Origin: Ophiostoma sp. CBS 140.51
Lineage: Eukaryota; Ascomycota; Sordariomycetes; Ophiostomatales; Ophiostomataceae
Assembly: GCA_029298735.1 (NCBI GenBank)
Contig: JANSLP010000427.1
Location: 1 to 23,854, forward strand
DNA length: 23,854 nt
Direction of reading: 5' to 3'
Shown piece after piece: positions 1 through 10,520 of the stretch. Numbering within the stretch: position 1 is the first letter of the stretch; every line of letters begins with the position of its first letter. The notes below the pieces were generated by a model that saw only the letters and a program-made list of their open reading frames with translations, did no database searches and was not told the DNA's origin. The position numbers and the translations under genes were made by a program.

Positions 1-101
1 TCTTGTCGACATCCTGCTAGATTCTCCCACATTTTCCCTTACTCACTCACATCGCATCCCTCCCTATCTCTTCTCCCTGGCTTTGTCCTGTCCATTTACA
101 G

Positions 102-500
102 AACACTTACAGAAACCACTTACAGAAACCACTTACAAAACCCACTTACAAAAACCACTTGCAAAACTCACTTACAAAAACCACTTTGTAAAAACCACTT
201 ATAGAAACCACTTACATGGAAACCACTTACACGGAAACCACTTACAAAAACATGGAAGCCACTTACATGGAAACCACTTACAAAAACCACTTAGAAACCA
301 CTTTGTAAAAAAACTTACGGAAACCACTTATAGAAACAACTGATAACAAAAACCACTTATAAAAACCACTTGTACGGAAACCACTTACAAAAACCACTTA
401 CAAAAACCACTTATAACAAAAACCACTTACACGGAAACCACTTACAGAAACCATTTACAAAGCCACTTACATAAACCACTCACAGAGAAATCACTTGCAC
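102..500. repeat. Minisatellite, AAACCACTTACA-like unit
   Basis: About 25 exact copies of the core CACTT and a few variants (CATTT, CACTC, AACTT) recur every 12-20 bases. The consensus is roughly AAACCACTTACA followed by a variable AAAA, GA, TGG or CGG linker. Units such as CCACTTACACGG and CCACTTATAG recur, which points to local duplication followed by drift. A short plus-strand ORF across it is simply the translated repeat and is not called a gene. No function can be assigned. Confidence 0.9.
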
Positions 501-1301
501 ATAGAAATCCACCTCAAGCCCACCGCGAGAGGCAAAAGCCACCTTAGCGTTTTGCTATGGCAGAACTTGGGTCATTAAGAATGGCTTTCTCAAAACTCAA
601 AATAAAAACTCACGGTGCTGGCTTGGTTTGTCCATGTACAGCGTAGGCTGCAAGGAGTGAGTGGGAACGGTGTGAGTGGGGAAGGGAAGCGAAGCTGCAG
701 GGAAGGCCACGGGGTACAGCTTCCAATGTGTGGAGCACTGAGCTGGGGTGGGATGTCCTGGCTGGGTGTCGCGGCCTCCGCGGTCTCACGTGCAGACGAA
801 GCAAAGCGTAGGCAACAGTTCATTGTCGTATTTCACCCTTGCTCATCGCCTAAGAGAGTGGTTGCAATTCCACTCGAGCTCAAAGTCCAACAAGCGGAGA
901 CCGAATGAACTTGCATGACATGATTGGTCCTCCAGCAGACAGTCACTGCACATTGGGGGCGAAAACATGCAGAGCGGGATGCAAAACCAGCTCTCAAAAT
1001 TTTCTCTCACACACCAAAAGCTCCAGAGAGGCAATGTTGAGGTTGTAGGCGCCTAAAAATTGAAAAGGTGGCCCAAAAAGACTTATAAAAACGTCCCAGA
1101 AACTCCTCTCGTCCAGTCGTGGTGCTGCTGCAGTGCTGGGCTGGACAAACCGTTATTTTCTCTCCAAACTAGAGCATATTTCAGATCGCCGAAACAAAAC
1201 CACAAAGTTCGAAGCACAAGTTAGTCTGCTTATAAACTAGATTTCCAAGCCCAATTTCAGAAAACAGGCTGCCAAACTTCTTCCGGAGAAGTCACGCCAA
1301 T
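501..1301. other. Upstream region of the kinase-homeodomain gene, no gene seen
   Basis: No ORF here has recognisable content or plausible splice partners. A TATAAAA string lies at 1084-1090 and a second TATAAA-like string near 1230, both upstream of the start at 1302. The stretch therefore probably holds the promoter and 5' leader of that gene. No transcription start can be read from the sequence. Confidence 0.4.
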
Positions 1302-3431
1302 ATGAAAACCCACGTCATCTTCACAGTCCACTTTAGCAAGTCAGAAGAAGCTTGCCTCAATGACCTCCACCACCGCCGGTACCTCACAAAGGTCACTCAG
1401 CCTTATGCTCTGGACAGATCCATGCATGGCGAAATAGCAACAGACCCGCTCGGTGATGCAGAGCGAGCATTTCTCGCAGTAACCACAGGAGATCTATCCG
1501 CCGATCTACACGACGGCTTCATATTTGGCACAGACAAGAAAGTTTGCAACATATTGCTACCCAAGAGCTCGAATACCCCAAAACATTTTGCGGTCAAGGT
1601 TATGTGGAGCTTTGGAACAGTCGTTCTCCAAAACCTTGCCGGCAGCAAGGGGACCAGAGTTGTACTTCATCGGCTCGTGGAATCTGTTTGTTTGCTGGGA
1701 ACGCGTCGGCTTATGGATTTTGAAGTGGCAGATATCTGTTTGGCAAACGGTATTCAGATCCAGATCCGACGCTACGGCGAAATATCAGACTGGCAGCGTC
1801 ACTTGGCAAAATTTGCCCCGGAACCTTGGCTACTTGGCAACCCTACTCTGGATACACAGATTGTGCCAAAAGGTGCAACTGGGAGAGTATGGAGCTTCCA
1901 AATCCTCGATACACTTTCGGTAGGCTGCAATGCAGGAGTCGCCAAGTGTGTGGACAGCTATAGCGGGATGCTCGTTGCTGTCAAATACTACCCCTCGGTT
2001 GGCCCCACTCGTCCGTCGAATGAATTTGGAAAATTCAAAGAGGCTTCGCATGTATGCTTTCCGATTCATTTATGGTCTTCCTAGTATTACAGCTGACATA
2101 CTCGCGCTATAGGAGCACATCGCAAAGTTTCTGGGATATTGTGCAGAGGAAGACAATTTGAAATGGGTTGTCATGGAACTCGCGAGAGGCCGCGACTTGA
2201 AAGACGAGGTCGCCCACACACAATTGAGCAAAGCTGAGATGCGCGAGGTTTTGCGTCAGCTTCTTTCGGCAGTGGCTTATTTGCATGACCGATGGGACCT
2301 CACCCATCGGGACATCAAACCTAAAAGCATTTTCATGTCTTCCCGAAACCCGGTGTTCATCAAGCTCGTTGGGTATGGCGATCCACCGCAGACGATCAAG
2401 AACGTTCCGCCTCATGAACAGATGAAATACGTGGCTCCAGAAATGTTCTGGGGAGGCCATTTCACAAACAAGGCAGACATATGGTCGATTGGCCTTATTG
2501 CCCTTGAGCTTTTCTTTGGTCTTCCGGAATATACAGGAGCCCAGGATCGCTGGTCCGATCGCATACAGAAGAAAGTCGATAATTTCTCTAGGCAAGCCAA
2601 CATTCTCGACTCTGCAGTTTCTTCTGACTTTGTGGGTTCTCTCCTCGAAAAGACGCCGGAACAGCGGTCATCTGCACAGCATGCACTGCGCCATCACTTT
2701 TTCGAGGCCGAAGCCAGCGAGCTCTTTAACCCTATCAGCTCCTGTATCCAAAAACCGCACAGTGTTGCGATAGGTTTTGAAGAGTTTTGTCAAAACGACG
2801 ATGAGGTTGCACAGGCTGCGTTGCTTCTAGGACGGCTGCCGGATTCAGACCTTTCTGCTCATAACTACCAAAGCCCAACCTATAAAGCTTCTGGGGAAGA
2901 TGAAAAAGTTAAAGAAGACGAGGACGACGAGGACGACGAGGACTACGAAGACGAGGACTACGAAGACGATGAATACGATGAATACGATGAACAAGAACAA
3001 CACGAAGAAGATACGGGGGCTCAAAGGGAAATAAAACCCGACCCAGAAGAGAAACGGCAAGATGGAAGCAGCGAAGATCCAATTGTCCGTCCTCTACGCA
3101 AAACTAAAACGTCGTGAGTTTCCAATGTTTTTATATTATGAAAGTTACTGCAGACTATTTTGTTCTAATCACCTGTTGCACGCCTTTCAGACCTCGAGAC
3201 AAAGCTCTCCTCGAAGCAGCGTATCAGAAGAATCCCCGGCCTGGAAAGGGTGAGCGCCGCCACCTCGTTGCGACCGTCTCCATGAGCTATATGCAAGTCC
3301 AGGTACGCCACATGTGATACATATAACATTTCTTATTTATATCCCTACATCGTTAACCATTCTAGCAGATTTGGTTTCAGAACCGCCGGTATCTTGACAA
3401 ACGTGCAGCACTGAAGCTAGAGACGCTGTGA
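1302..3431 (+). CDS. FHA / kinase-like / homeodomain fusion protein
   Basis: Exons 1302-2051, 2113-3113, 3191-3302 and 3369-3431 join to 641 codons. Intron donors are GTATGC, GTGAGT and GTACGC. The first intron has a CTGAC branch site. Residues 72-120 resemble an FHA domain. Residues 198-470 are a protein kinase fold: VAVK (K228), HRDIKP (D317), APE (358-360) and DIWSIG. The Mg-binding Asn after HRD is Ser (322) and the DFG Asp is Gly (GYG, 337-339), so this is probably a pseudokinase or an atypical kinase. Residues 512-550 are very acidic. Residues 576-635 form a complete homeodomain with a basic arm (RPLRKTKTS), L591, Y595, V620 and recognition helix IWFQNRR (W623, F624, N626, R628), with no insertion. 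FHA domains bind phosphothreonine and homeodomains bind DNA; a nuclear DNA-bound signalling or scaffold role is inference. Confidence is high for the two domains and good for the fusion, because every exon junction keeps frame. Confidence 0.8.
2896..3012 (+). repeat. Acidic low-complexity coding tract
   Basis: Tandem GAC/GAG/GAT/TAC triplets encode Asp, Glu and Tyr (about residues 512-550) between the kinase fold and the homeodomain. Such tracts usually form flexible linkers or protein-interaction segments. Slippage in the triplets could vary its length between strains. Confidence 0.85.
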
Positions 3432-3644
3432 AAAGACAAATTCATATTTTTTGATGGCAAAAGTACTTGGATTTTGGAAGTAGATCTGAGAATCTGTTGC
3501 ATGCCCCGCAAGTTGGTTTTCAATCTTCATCAACTCATCTTTTCTTTCGGCTGCATGCGTGCGCTCGAGTTGCGCATCCTTTTTCATCCGGTCTGTCCAG
3601 CTGCGCACGGCTTCGTCGAGCCACGGCCCGCTATTCGGTACCAA
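3417..3644 (-). CDS. Hypothetical helical ORF (75 aa), doubtful
   Basis: The ORF is rich in Lys, Glu, Arg and Asp (for example WTDRMKKDAQLERTHAAERK), as in a short alpha-helix or coiled coil. It overlaps the last 15 bases of the kinase-homeodomain gene on the opposite strand. The ATG at 3644 has no supporting context, and an AATAG acceptor-like site just inside it hints at a last exon of a gene whose upstream exons I cannot find. I do not recognise it. It may be a chance ORF. Confidence 0.22.
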   Translation of the reverse strand: MVPNSGPWLDEAVRSWTDRMKKDAQLERTHAAERKDELMKIENQLAGHATDSQIYFQNPSTFAIKKYEFVFSQRL

Positions 3645-3751
3645 CAGATGGCCGCTGTTGGCAGCGAGCCGCCTGACGTTGCCTAATCAAAAGTGGTGCC
3701 CGCAAATCGACCAGACTACTACACACCGAAGCGGCCCAGCGGTCCGTTACG

Positions 3752-4141
3752 ATGCTCGGCCTACTTGTCGACTCGAATATCGAGATTTCAAATGACCCCC
3801 GCCTTCTCTACGAGGTCATAAACTCGAAAATCGTACAATTTTCTGAGATCCGTGGCCCCAGCCCTACTAAGGCTCTGGTCTGGCTCCAGGAACGCGGTGC
3901 GACACAGGATCCCAATTTTGAACGAACTGCGGTTGTCCTACTAAACCTTATCAGCGATTCGAGGAGCCCGTGGAAGCTGGACATCCTTCGGTGGCTATTA
4001 CACCACACATTCCGATCCGGCGGCGCATTACACACTGCATCCAAATGTATTCAAGTCTTGCGATCGGCCGACAGGTCTCAGAATTTAACTCAACTCCAAA
4101 CGGAAGAATTCCGGGAACTATTGTTCTCAACGATAGGATAA
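3752..4141 (+). CDS. Hypothetical protein (129 aa)
   Basis: Single-exon ORF from ATG at 3752 to TAA. The composition is protein-like: alternating hydrophobic and charged helical segments such as TAVVLLNLISDSRSPWKLDI and ILRWLLHH. There is no signal peptide or membrane span. It could be a complete small protein or the 3' exon of a larger decayed gene, since no convincing upstream exon is visible. It lies 320 bases after the kinase-homeodomain gene on the same strand. I do not recognise the family. Confidence 0.35.
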   Translation: MLGLLVDSNIEISNDPRLLYEVINSKIVQFSEIRGPSPTKALVWLQERGATQDPNFERTAVVLLNLISDSRSPWKLDILRWLLHHTFRSGGALHTASKCIQVLRSADRSQNLTQLQTEEFRELLFSTIG

Positions 4142-5194
4142 CGACGGCTTTTTATTTTTAATTTCAGATTTTTCTTTCGGTAATAAGCAACTTAAATAAA
4201 TTTTGAAATTTACCCGATTAGTGAATCGTAGCCAAGCATTCTGATTTTTTACGTCTATTCCACAACATCCCCAACGTCTCCCGTGTAAGCTCTAAATGCT
4301 GTGCTATGCTACAGGACCGCGGGTCATAGGTCGAGCGGATTATGAAATGCTGGCTAGCGATGCCCCACGAACCCCTGTTCGTTGTTCCAACGAATATTCC
4401 CAACTCAGAAAGAAATAAATAAACCCCTTTCCTTAAGTCCGAAGACGGATACGCTGCCCATATCATCAAATCGTAACGAATTAAATTTAAAAATACCTCC
4501 CAGCTAAGGGGTGTTTTACGGTAAAGCCTATTTTAAGCTCGATAATCCTGTTAACATTCCTCGAATTCAGTGGAGACGTACAAGAAACGAGCGCTTTAAT
4601 ACCCCGAGACATAGAGCGCCAACAACACAGACAACCTAAAAACTACCGCCTTAAAGTCTTCTGAAGCGGGTAAACGTGAGTGCGTTTAGTGTGGCCAGGA
4701 GGGCATCGGAAGTGCGAGAGGGCAAGTGAGGGGATCGGCTCTCAAATTACGAAGTCAATGGCGATATAATAGCTCTTTTAAAGAGTAGGCGCTCGAGTTG
4801 GAGGAGGGCCGGGCGATCATACTAGAAGCTCTTGACCGGCCTATCGCTCTATACACTGGATGCAGATGGTTAACCCAGGCGCCGGCAGAAAAGAACGTGC
4901 CGGTCTGTTCGATACGTGGCCGAATGGGTGCGGAAAGGATGCCGGAGTTTTGCACATAGCCAGTATAAATAACGATTAAAATAAAATGTATATTTAACTA
5001 AAACTAGACGTAGATACAAAGGAATTCTCGTTGCTAATTAAAAAGGGGGGGTAACGTAATAAAACAAAGAAATCATAAAGGCTAGCCTTAAAAACAAATA
5101 ACACAAAACAAAACAGTGACGCAAGTAAGAACATAGGAAGCGGAAACTACAAGGTCGGTAGAATTAGAGGTGGAAGTAGAGGTGAAGGCCCCGG
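4142..5194. other. AT-rich stretch without a recognisable gene
   Basis: TA-rich sequence with frequent stops in all frames. The translatable stretch at about 4790-4960 on the plus strand is short and unrecognised. The composition fits RIP-eroded repetitive DNA, but nothing allows a transposon family to be named. Confidence 0.5.
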
Positions 5195-6283
5195 TTACGC
5201 GACGGGTTGAAAGTTGAACGGTTCCGGCAAGGGTGGTCCGCGCTGCGCCCGGTCACGCGTCCGCTTAAGTCCCAAACCATTTAGGTCCGTCTGCCCGGCC
5301 ATCTTCGTGTGATCGAGGAGACGTTCGTTCGTAGCCAACTTGCCCCATACTTGGATCATCACCGACCTAGAGACGAGTGCTAATGTTCCATCCAAGATGA
5401 AGAGGCCGCTGATGTGAAACGTTGGGCCCCAGGGCATGCTCAAGACAAGGATCAGGTTCCTCTTTCTGCTGGCCATAAGATCGGCTTTGGTTGCTCTTGG
5501 AAACACGTAATTGTGGCCCAAAATTTTGTACTGTGTCAATTTCCAAGACACCTTGAGGTCGCTGCAATCCACCCAATAGCCCCGGAGAGTGCGCGGCTCG
5601 CCGCCTCGGCCGGGCAAGGCGACGGCAACTTTGGACTGGCATGTGGGATGTCTGCCATAGATGGTGCCCATGATATCTTGGCTCGGCGCCTCGGGATCAC
5701 TGATCATGATCCTTGTCATATCCTTGACCGTTTTAAAAAAGGCAAGAACTTGTTCCGCAGGGCATTTTGGTGCCTGTGTAGCGGCGTTGTTCCGCTGAGC
5801 CGGGCCCGTGTTGTTCTGCTGAGCCGGGCCCGTCGTGCTGTCTGGAACTGTCGATGCGGGTGTATCGGACCGGGACGACAAGGTAGTCGACGAAGTTACA
5901 ACAACCGGATCTAAGGCTTCTGGATCTCTCTCTAGTTCTTTGCCTTTGAGGGTCCCCGAAGAACTGGCACCAGAAGCGGCGGAAGCATCTTCGTTGCTAC
6001 CGTCTAGGTCGTCTACATAAAGGGCGCTCGATGTCTCCCCGTCTATTCTCACAACAGGATAGGTCTTCTTTTTATCCAGATTGCCCCTTTTAAACCCCGG
6101 AGCGTATAGTTTCTAAACCTCTTTAATCGTAGCATCGTCATATTAAACTCCGTGCTGCTTGAGGATGGCGATTAAGTTGGCAAGATTCCATGGATCCGGA
6201 TATGGGACATTTCGAATGTAATAAAGATGCCTGAGCTCCTTCTCCAGCCGCCACTCGGGCCATTCTCTGGGGGGCTAGGACAT
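5195..6283 (-). pseudogene. Unknown gene with three Gln-to-stop mutations
   Basis: Reading from ATG at 6283 down to the stop at 5195 gives one 363-codon frame with no frameshift. It is interrupted at codons 3 (TAG), 47 (TAA) and 57 (TAG). All three can be explained by CAG/CAA to TAG/TAA changes in a CpA context, the RIP signature. The N-terminal part is rich in Trp, Leu and Tyr (REWPEWRLEKELRHLYYIRN). A low-complexity Ser/Thr middle contains a duplicated TGPAQ(Q/R)NN unit, followed by a C-terminal globular-looking part with LRGYWVDCSDLKVSWKL. An open 285-codon segment remains after the third stop but has only a GTG at its head. I do not recognise the family. Confidence 0.55.
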
Positions 6284-6739
6284 TGTCGAAAGTGTCCGTG
6301 GCGGTGGTTAGTTTCTATTAGCGGTGGTGTTGCGCGCAAAAAAGAGGCTAGCCTCTAGATTGGTTGAGTCGTGTTAGTTAGTAACGGTCTATCTGCTCCC
6401 TTCTGTCGTTCCTGTTAGCTTTATTTATATAAACGGAAAGCACGTCGTTGTGTACTTGGTATGTTGGATACGGAAAACGGGAGACGGTAACATGAAAAGG
6501 CTCGAGACCGAAACAGACAACAGAAAACAGAAAACGAAACCACGTAGTTCACAGACTAGAACGGAAAAGATACTAACATTAAAGCAGAAAACAGAAAACG
6601 GGTTCCATTTCAAGGCGCTAGCCGACACGCTTAATCCTATAAATACGGCGGGATACACGATCATGGGGCATTTTATAAATAGAATTTAAAATAATAATAA
6701 TAAGCTTGCCACGGCATCTTCTTTTAGACTATCCTCGAC
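6284..6739. other. Gene-free stretch with purine-rich low complexity
   Basis: Contains a GAAAACAG/GAAACAG-rich purine tract at about 6500-6605 and a short AAT microsatellite at about 6688-6705. Both strands give small lysine/threonine-rich or phenylalanine/serine-rich ORFs that are products of this composition. No gene is supported. Confidence 0.5.
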
Positions 6740-7188
6740 ATGTCCCGCCGCGCACCCCCCAAACTGTATCCTACCCGGTCGGAGGGCCGCCGCATCGCCC
6801 GCCAACACCATTCCCATTCACCTACGAGGACTCTCTGTCCTGCATCGCAGACGACTGCTCGCGTGGCATAGCGTACGACTAGATCCGGAACCACGTACGC
6901 TACGTCCGACCCGATGCCAGGCTCTTCTCGTCCGCGGCCAGAGACAGGCTCCTGTATCGGCACGGCGTCGTCTCGCAGAACCAAAAGATCCACCGGCAAC
7001 CTATCTCGAGGCAACAGGTGCCGAAGCACAAGGACAAGAGGGTTGCGTTTCTCCTGCCGGGACGGCGGCCCTTGCCGGACCCCGTGCGCCCAGCTACGAA
7101 AGCAGCATGCCCCTTACCAAGCGAGCTCGTGTAGTCGATGAACATGTTGAAGCTCGCCGAAGACGGACAAGACCTCGACATGGACTAA
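6740..7188 (+). pseudogene. Unknown gene with frameshift and two stops
   Basis: ATG at 6740 opens MSRRAPPKLYPTRSEGRR. The reading then has to shift frame at about 6800-6814 to continue as FTYEDSLSCIADDC and on to VAFLLPGRRPLPDP, ending at TAA 7186-7188. In that second frame a TAG follows GIAYD and another follows PSELV; CAG-to-TAG would explain each. The coherent, GC-richer frame stands out from its AT-rich surroundings, so I call it a decayed real gene and not chance. The domain is not recognised. The minus-strand ORFs over it are shadows. Confidence 0.42.
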
Positions 7189-7538
7189 GATGCCCAGAAC
7201 AGAAGAGATGATTGAGGGGTGCGGAATTGTTTCCATAGTTGCATGACGCTCGCATACAGCTCGCCGGCGAGCTACAGTACCGAGATTCTCTTGCCCATAT
7301 GTAATTGCCCAATACAACCAACATAATCGTTACAACCACGTCAAGGAAAGAGAGCGGTGCTGTTGTGAATGCGTAATCCGACCTACGAGACAATAAGCCG
7401 AGGATACATGGAAAAAGACAAAGGTACGATAGCCAATGCTTGGTGTAGGTTGAGGTGCTTCTTATTATCAGTGTTAACCCTAAACAGCGCAAAGAAAACT
7501 AACTAGTACACGTCCAAAAGCGAGCCCCAACTTTCCTC
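7189..7538. other. Gene-free stretch
   Basis: Only an unconvincing minus-strand ORF rich in Cys, Ser and Leu is open here. It overlaps the pseudogene upstream and shows no domain features. I see no repeat or RNA structure. Confidence 0.45.
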
Positions 7539-7841
7539 CTAACTAAAAAAGCTCAGCGGTTTCATCGCCTTTCGAGAGATTAGTGTATACGGGAGGATCG
7601 GGTTTTGCCGCAAGAGTCCGATGGCTCGGCTCGGCTTAGTGGCTGTGTGCGAAGGAGTGCCGGGAAACGTTGTATCTGGGATTTAACGAGAAGCCGTCGT
7701 GGTAGCGGGCGAGCGTGGCTCACTTCCCGCGGCGAACTTGAAAGCGCCGAGTTTTTGGAGAGCGGCGGCCTTTCGTATAAGACCCTCGGTCCGCGTGTTG
7801 ACGTTCCGGTAGTTTTTAATAATTTTACGTGGAGCCGACAT
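7539..7841 (-). pseudogene. Short MADS-like remnant with one in-frame stop
   Basis: ATG at 7841 opens MSAPRKIIKNYRNVNTRTEG, followed by LIRKAAALQKLGAFKF. The pattern of basic residues, Thr-Arg-Thr-Glu-Gly-Leu, Lys-Lys/Arg-Lys and a hydrophobic helix resembles the start of a MADS-type DNA-binding helix, but it is short and the beta-strand half is not convincing. A TAA at 7683-7685, explainable as CAA mutated by RIP, interrupts the frame, which otherwise runs to a TAG at 7539. It is divergent from the ferric-reductase-like gene. The MADS assignment is weak. Confidence 0.35.
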
Positions 7842-8365
7842 TTTGGGTATGTAGATAGGAAAGAGCGGATGAATGATGTTGAGGTAAAATGAGAACAGGG
7901 CTTGTGGGAGTAGGGCGGACGGAGAAGATGGAAGAAAACGCAAAACAAAAACCCGTTTTGATTCAGGTGCGTGGTTACCATTTTATACCACTCAGCTACG
8001 CGCTTCCCTATTAATAACAAGTTTATTTGTCGCCCACGGTCATATAACCGAGAGTGTCGTTCCTGGCGCGTATCGCTATGGGGGCGCTCGATAAGGTTTT
8101 ATGTACTACTCTGTCTAGCGCCCTGTTTAGCGCCATCGCCGATATTGGCTATCCGTTTTCCTAGTCTTTCATTAATCTCCGCGATGGAAGCGGGCCGCAG
8201 TAGTGTGCTAGCCGGCGCTTGTTTAGCGCTCGACGGCGGTTGTGTTTCTGTTTTCTATTTCCTGTCTTCCGTAATAGCAAACGTCGCCTGCCGTGAAGGC
8301 TACTTAGCTCTTCCCGCTCAACAGGTTTGGCCGGCTGAGGGGCATCCTAGACACGGTCCGCAAGT
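7842..8365. other. Divergent intergenic region upstream of the ferric-reductase-like gene
   Basis: Holds the presumed promoters of the minus-strand remnant and the plus-strand reductase gene. An A-box-like string (7988-7998) and a B-box-like string (7955-7963) sit on the minus strand ahead of a T-rich tract, but they do not fold as a tRNA. AGCGCC/AGCGCT occurs several times at 8117-8230, with no assigned function. Confidence 0.4.
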
Positions 8366-10087
8366 ATGGATGCCTCTCTGATTTACCTTGTCGTCGTTTG
8401 CAGTGTGTGCGCCACGGCTGGCCTCGGTGTGCTCGCATACGGCGTCTGTCGTTGGGTCGCGAGAGTAGCTAGGAGCGTCTCCGCGCACTTTCGCCACGCT
8501 CCGCTCATCCGGCGCCGCCGGTTTCGAGCCATTGCCCGTGCCGAAGCACTTGCCATTCTCCTGTACGCTGCAGTTAACGGCTGGGCCCTCGGCTTTTCCG
8601 TCCACGACAGCACAAAGCTGGAAGGGAGGGCCGCCACCGTCGCCTCGGTCAATTTTTTGATCACGTTTCTCGGCGGACGAACGAATCCTTTTACCGATTT
8701 TTTTCAAGTATCCCTGCGGACGCACTACCTCGTCCACCACTGGGCCGGCCGGATCGGCTGCGTGGAAGCCCTCCTCCACGGAGCGCTGGTGCTGTATCGG
8801 CAACAAGCCCTTAACGAGCAAGCCATCTCTGGCTACATTATACGAGACCCATCCCTCCACGACAACCTTTGCCAGAAACTAACAGACGACAGGCCTGCGC
8901 TGCTCTGGTTGCGATTTTGCTGTCCTCCCTGTGGTTTGTCAGGGCGTGGCAGGGCCGCTGGTTTGGGCGTATTCATGTGGTCCTGTACGTCGCGGCGATG
9001 GGAGGTCTAGCATACCACGCGTACCTCCTGGCGACCGTGCCCTTCAAGATCGTCATCTTTGGCTCGTGGGGTGTTTGGTCCCTGTCGCATCTTGTGATCA
9101 TGTTGCGAAAATGGACCCGTGCCCGGGTGACTGGCGTGCCCGGCGGCGACGGTGCCGCTGTTCAGTTTGCGGTCACGGCAAAGCATCCAGTCCGTGTGTT
9201 TCCGGGCTGCTATTTTTACGTTTATTTTCCGAGGCGCCCGTGGTACGGCTACTTCCACGGGCGGAGACTGATGCTCCTCTCGTTCGATGGGGCGCCGTCC
9301 ACCAAGGCAAGCGAATTGTCCTTTCTGACGCTGCGGCATGACGGGACGAGCGCCTTACGAGACGCCAGTCGAATCCTCCTAAACGGGCCGTACGGGCGCG
9401 ACGTCGCGCTCTGCGAGTTTGAAACGGTGTTTCTTGTGGCAAAGGGCATGGGGATCGCCGGCGTCCTGTCCCACGCGCTCCACATCGCTCGCCGCAAACG
9501 CCACGATGACAGCGTCAGGGACGAAGCCTCCCGCCTGTGGGACTCGGACGAGTTTGTGTTTCGGGATGCCACCCGCCGACTGATTCTCATCTGGTTCCTC
9601 GAGCACAATAGCCAAGACGCCTGGGTTGCCGACGAGCTCAAACGACTCCAAGAGATGGACGAAGACAATGTAAGCAGACACAAATTCCCAGCACGCGCTG
9701 TCCAGGCCCCTCGCTAACGACGTGTAGCTGACACTAGTTTGGTGCGTGTATCCATCCAAACGCGTGCAGCCTCTCCCCTTCATCGAGACGGACGCATGGA
9801 AGGCCTGGGATCAACTTGGCATCGACACCTTCTCCCGAGAGCTTCGCCAAGAGTGCCGATACCCAGGGCGAAGCATTGTTCTAGGTACGTACGCCACGAA
9901 ATCCTGTCCACTTGGCTATCCGGGCCTTACTGACGGCGCAGTGTGCGGCGACACGGGGTTTGTGGACATTATTCGCACAAGTGTTCTCGAGAACACGACG
10001 GCGGAAAGGGACATTACGTTTGTCGAGGCGGAATTCAGGCCGCAGGGGTCCGAGCATGTTAACCATAGAATGGATGTCGCCGCGTAG
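8366..10087 (+). CDS. Ferric-reductase/NOX-like transmembrane oxidoreductase, possibly inactivated
   Basis: Exons 8366-8839, 8893-9669, 9728-9884 and 9942-10087 give 517 residues. Several N-terminal hydrophobic spans carry two His pairs 14 residues apart (H124/H138 and H186/H200), as expected for bis-heme ligation. Then follow an FAD-domain-like region (HPVRVFPGCYFYVYFP), an NAD-binding-like LVAKGMGIAGVL segment and the C-terminal VCGDTGFVD strand. Such enzymes pass electrons from NADPH through FAD and heme across a membrane to metals or oxygen. Introns 2 and 3 have good GTAAGC and GTACGT donors. Intron 1 (8840-8892) has a CTAAC branch and CAG acceptor, but its donor reads ATACGA where GTACGA is expected. 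If it is not spliced, the frame is lost. This family is a common Starship cargo gene. Confidence 0.75.
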
Positions 10088-10520
10088 GGTGCGAAGATAC
10101 AGGCTGGCCCTGAGATTGTTGTGTGCTTCAAGCTGTACTTGCTGCTCGTTAACATGTTTTGTTATAGGTCTGCTTACAGAATTGCAGGAAGAAACACAAT
10201 TGCAGATAAGTCTGTGTATAGAGATCTGCGAGCAACCTCTCCTAGAAGAACAGACTCACGTTCGAATATCACTTTGGTATCTTGACTCGCTTTCTTAAAA
10301 AGGCGGATGCTACTCATCTTGGCTCGCTTATCACTTCAATCACATTCTCGAGATCTAAACCATGTGAGGCTAGAGAACAAAATTCAATGGTTATACATCC
10401 TTCTATCTACTTGTGTTTCCTACTCGACCACCTTCACCTTCTGCGACCTGGGCCGAAGACTGCTTGGCGAGTGTAGCTCCGGCACCGGATAGGTTAGTTT
10501 CTACCCGCATTAGTGAAGCC
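10088..10520. other. Intergenic region, no gene seen
   Basis: 3' flank of the reductase gene. The short ORFs are low in information and unsupported. No repeats or RNA structures were recognised. Confidence 0.45.

Noticed and set aside
83..343. 86-codon ORF rich in Thr, Tyr, His, Lys
   Set aside because: Simply the translated minisatellite.
4650..4960. Remnant of a retroelement gag (Cys-rich string)
   Set aside because: The Cys/His spacing does not make a zinc knuckle, and no flanking pol-like sequence is visible.
5414..5914. 166-codon plus-strand ORF
   Set aside because: Antisense shadow of the pseudogene at 5195-6283, with no domain features.
7094..7492. 132-codon minus-strand ORF with hydrophobic N-terminus
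   Set aside because: Overlaps the decayed gene at 6740-7188 on the other strand, and its Cys/Ser/Arg-rich tail looks like non-coding translation.
7950..8010. Possible tRNA gene or tRNA-derived SINE on the minus strand (A-box-like and B-box-like strings, then a T-rich tract)
   Set aside because: No D-stem or acceptor stem pairs and the B-box has a mismatch at its first base, so it does not fold as a tRNA; at most an eroded Pol III fragment.
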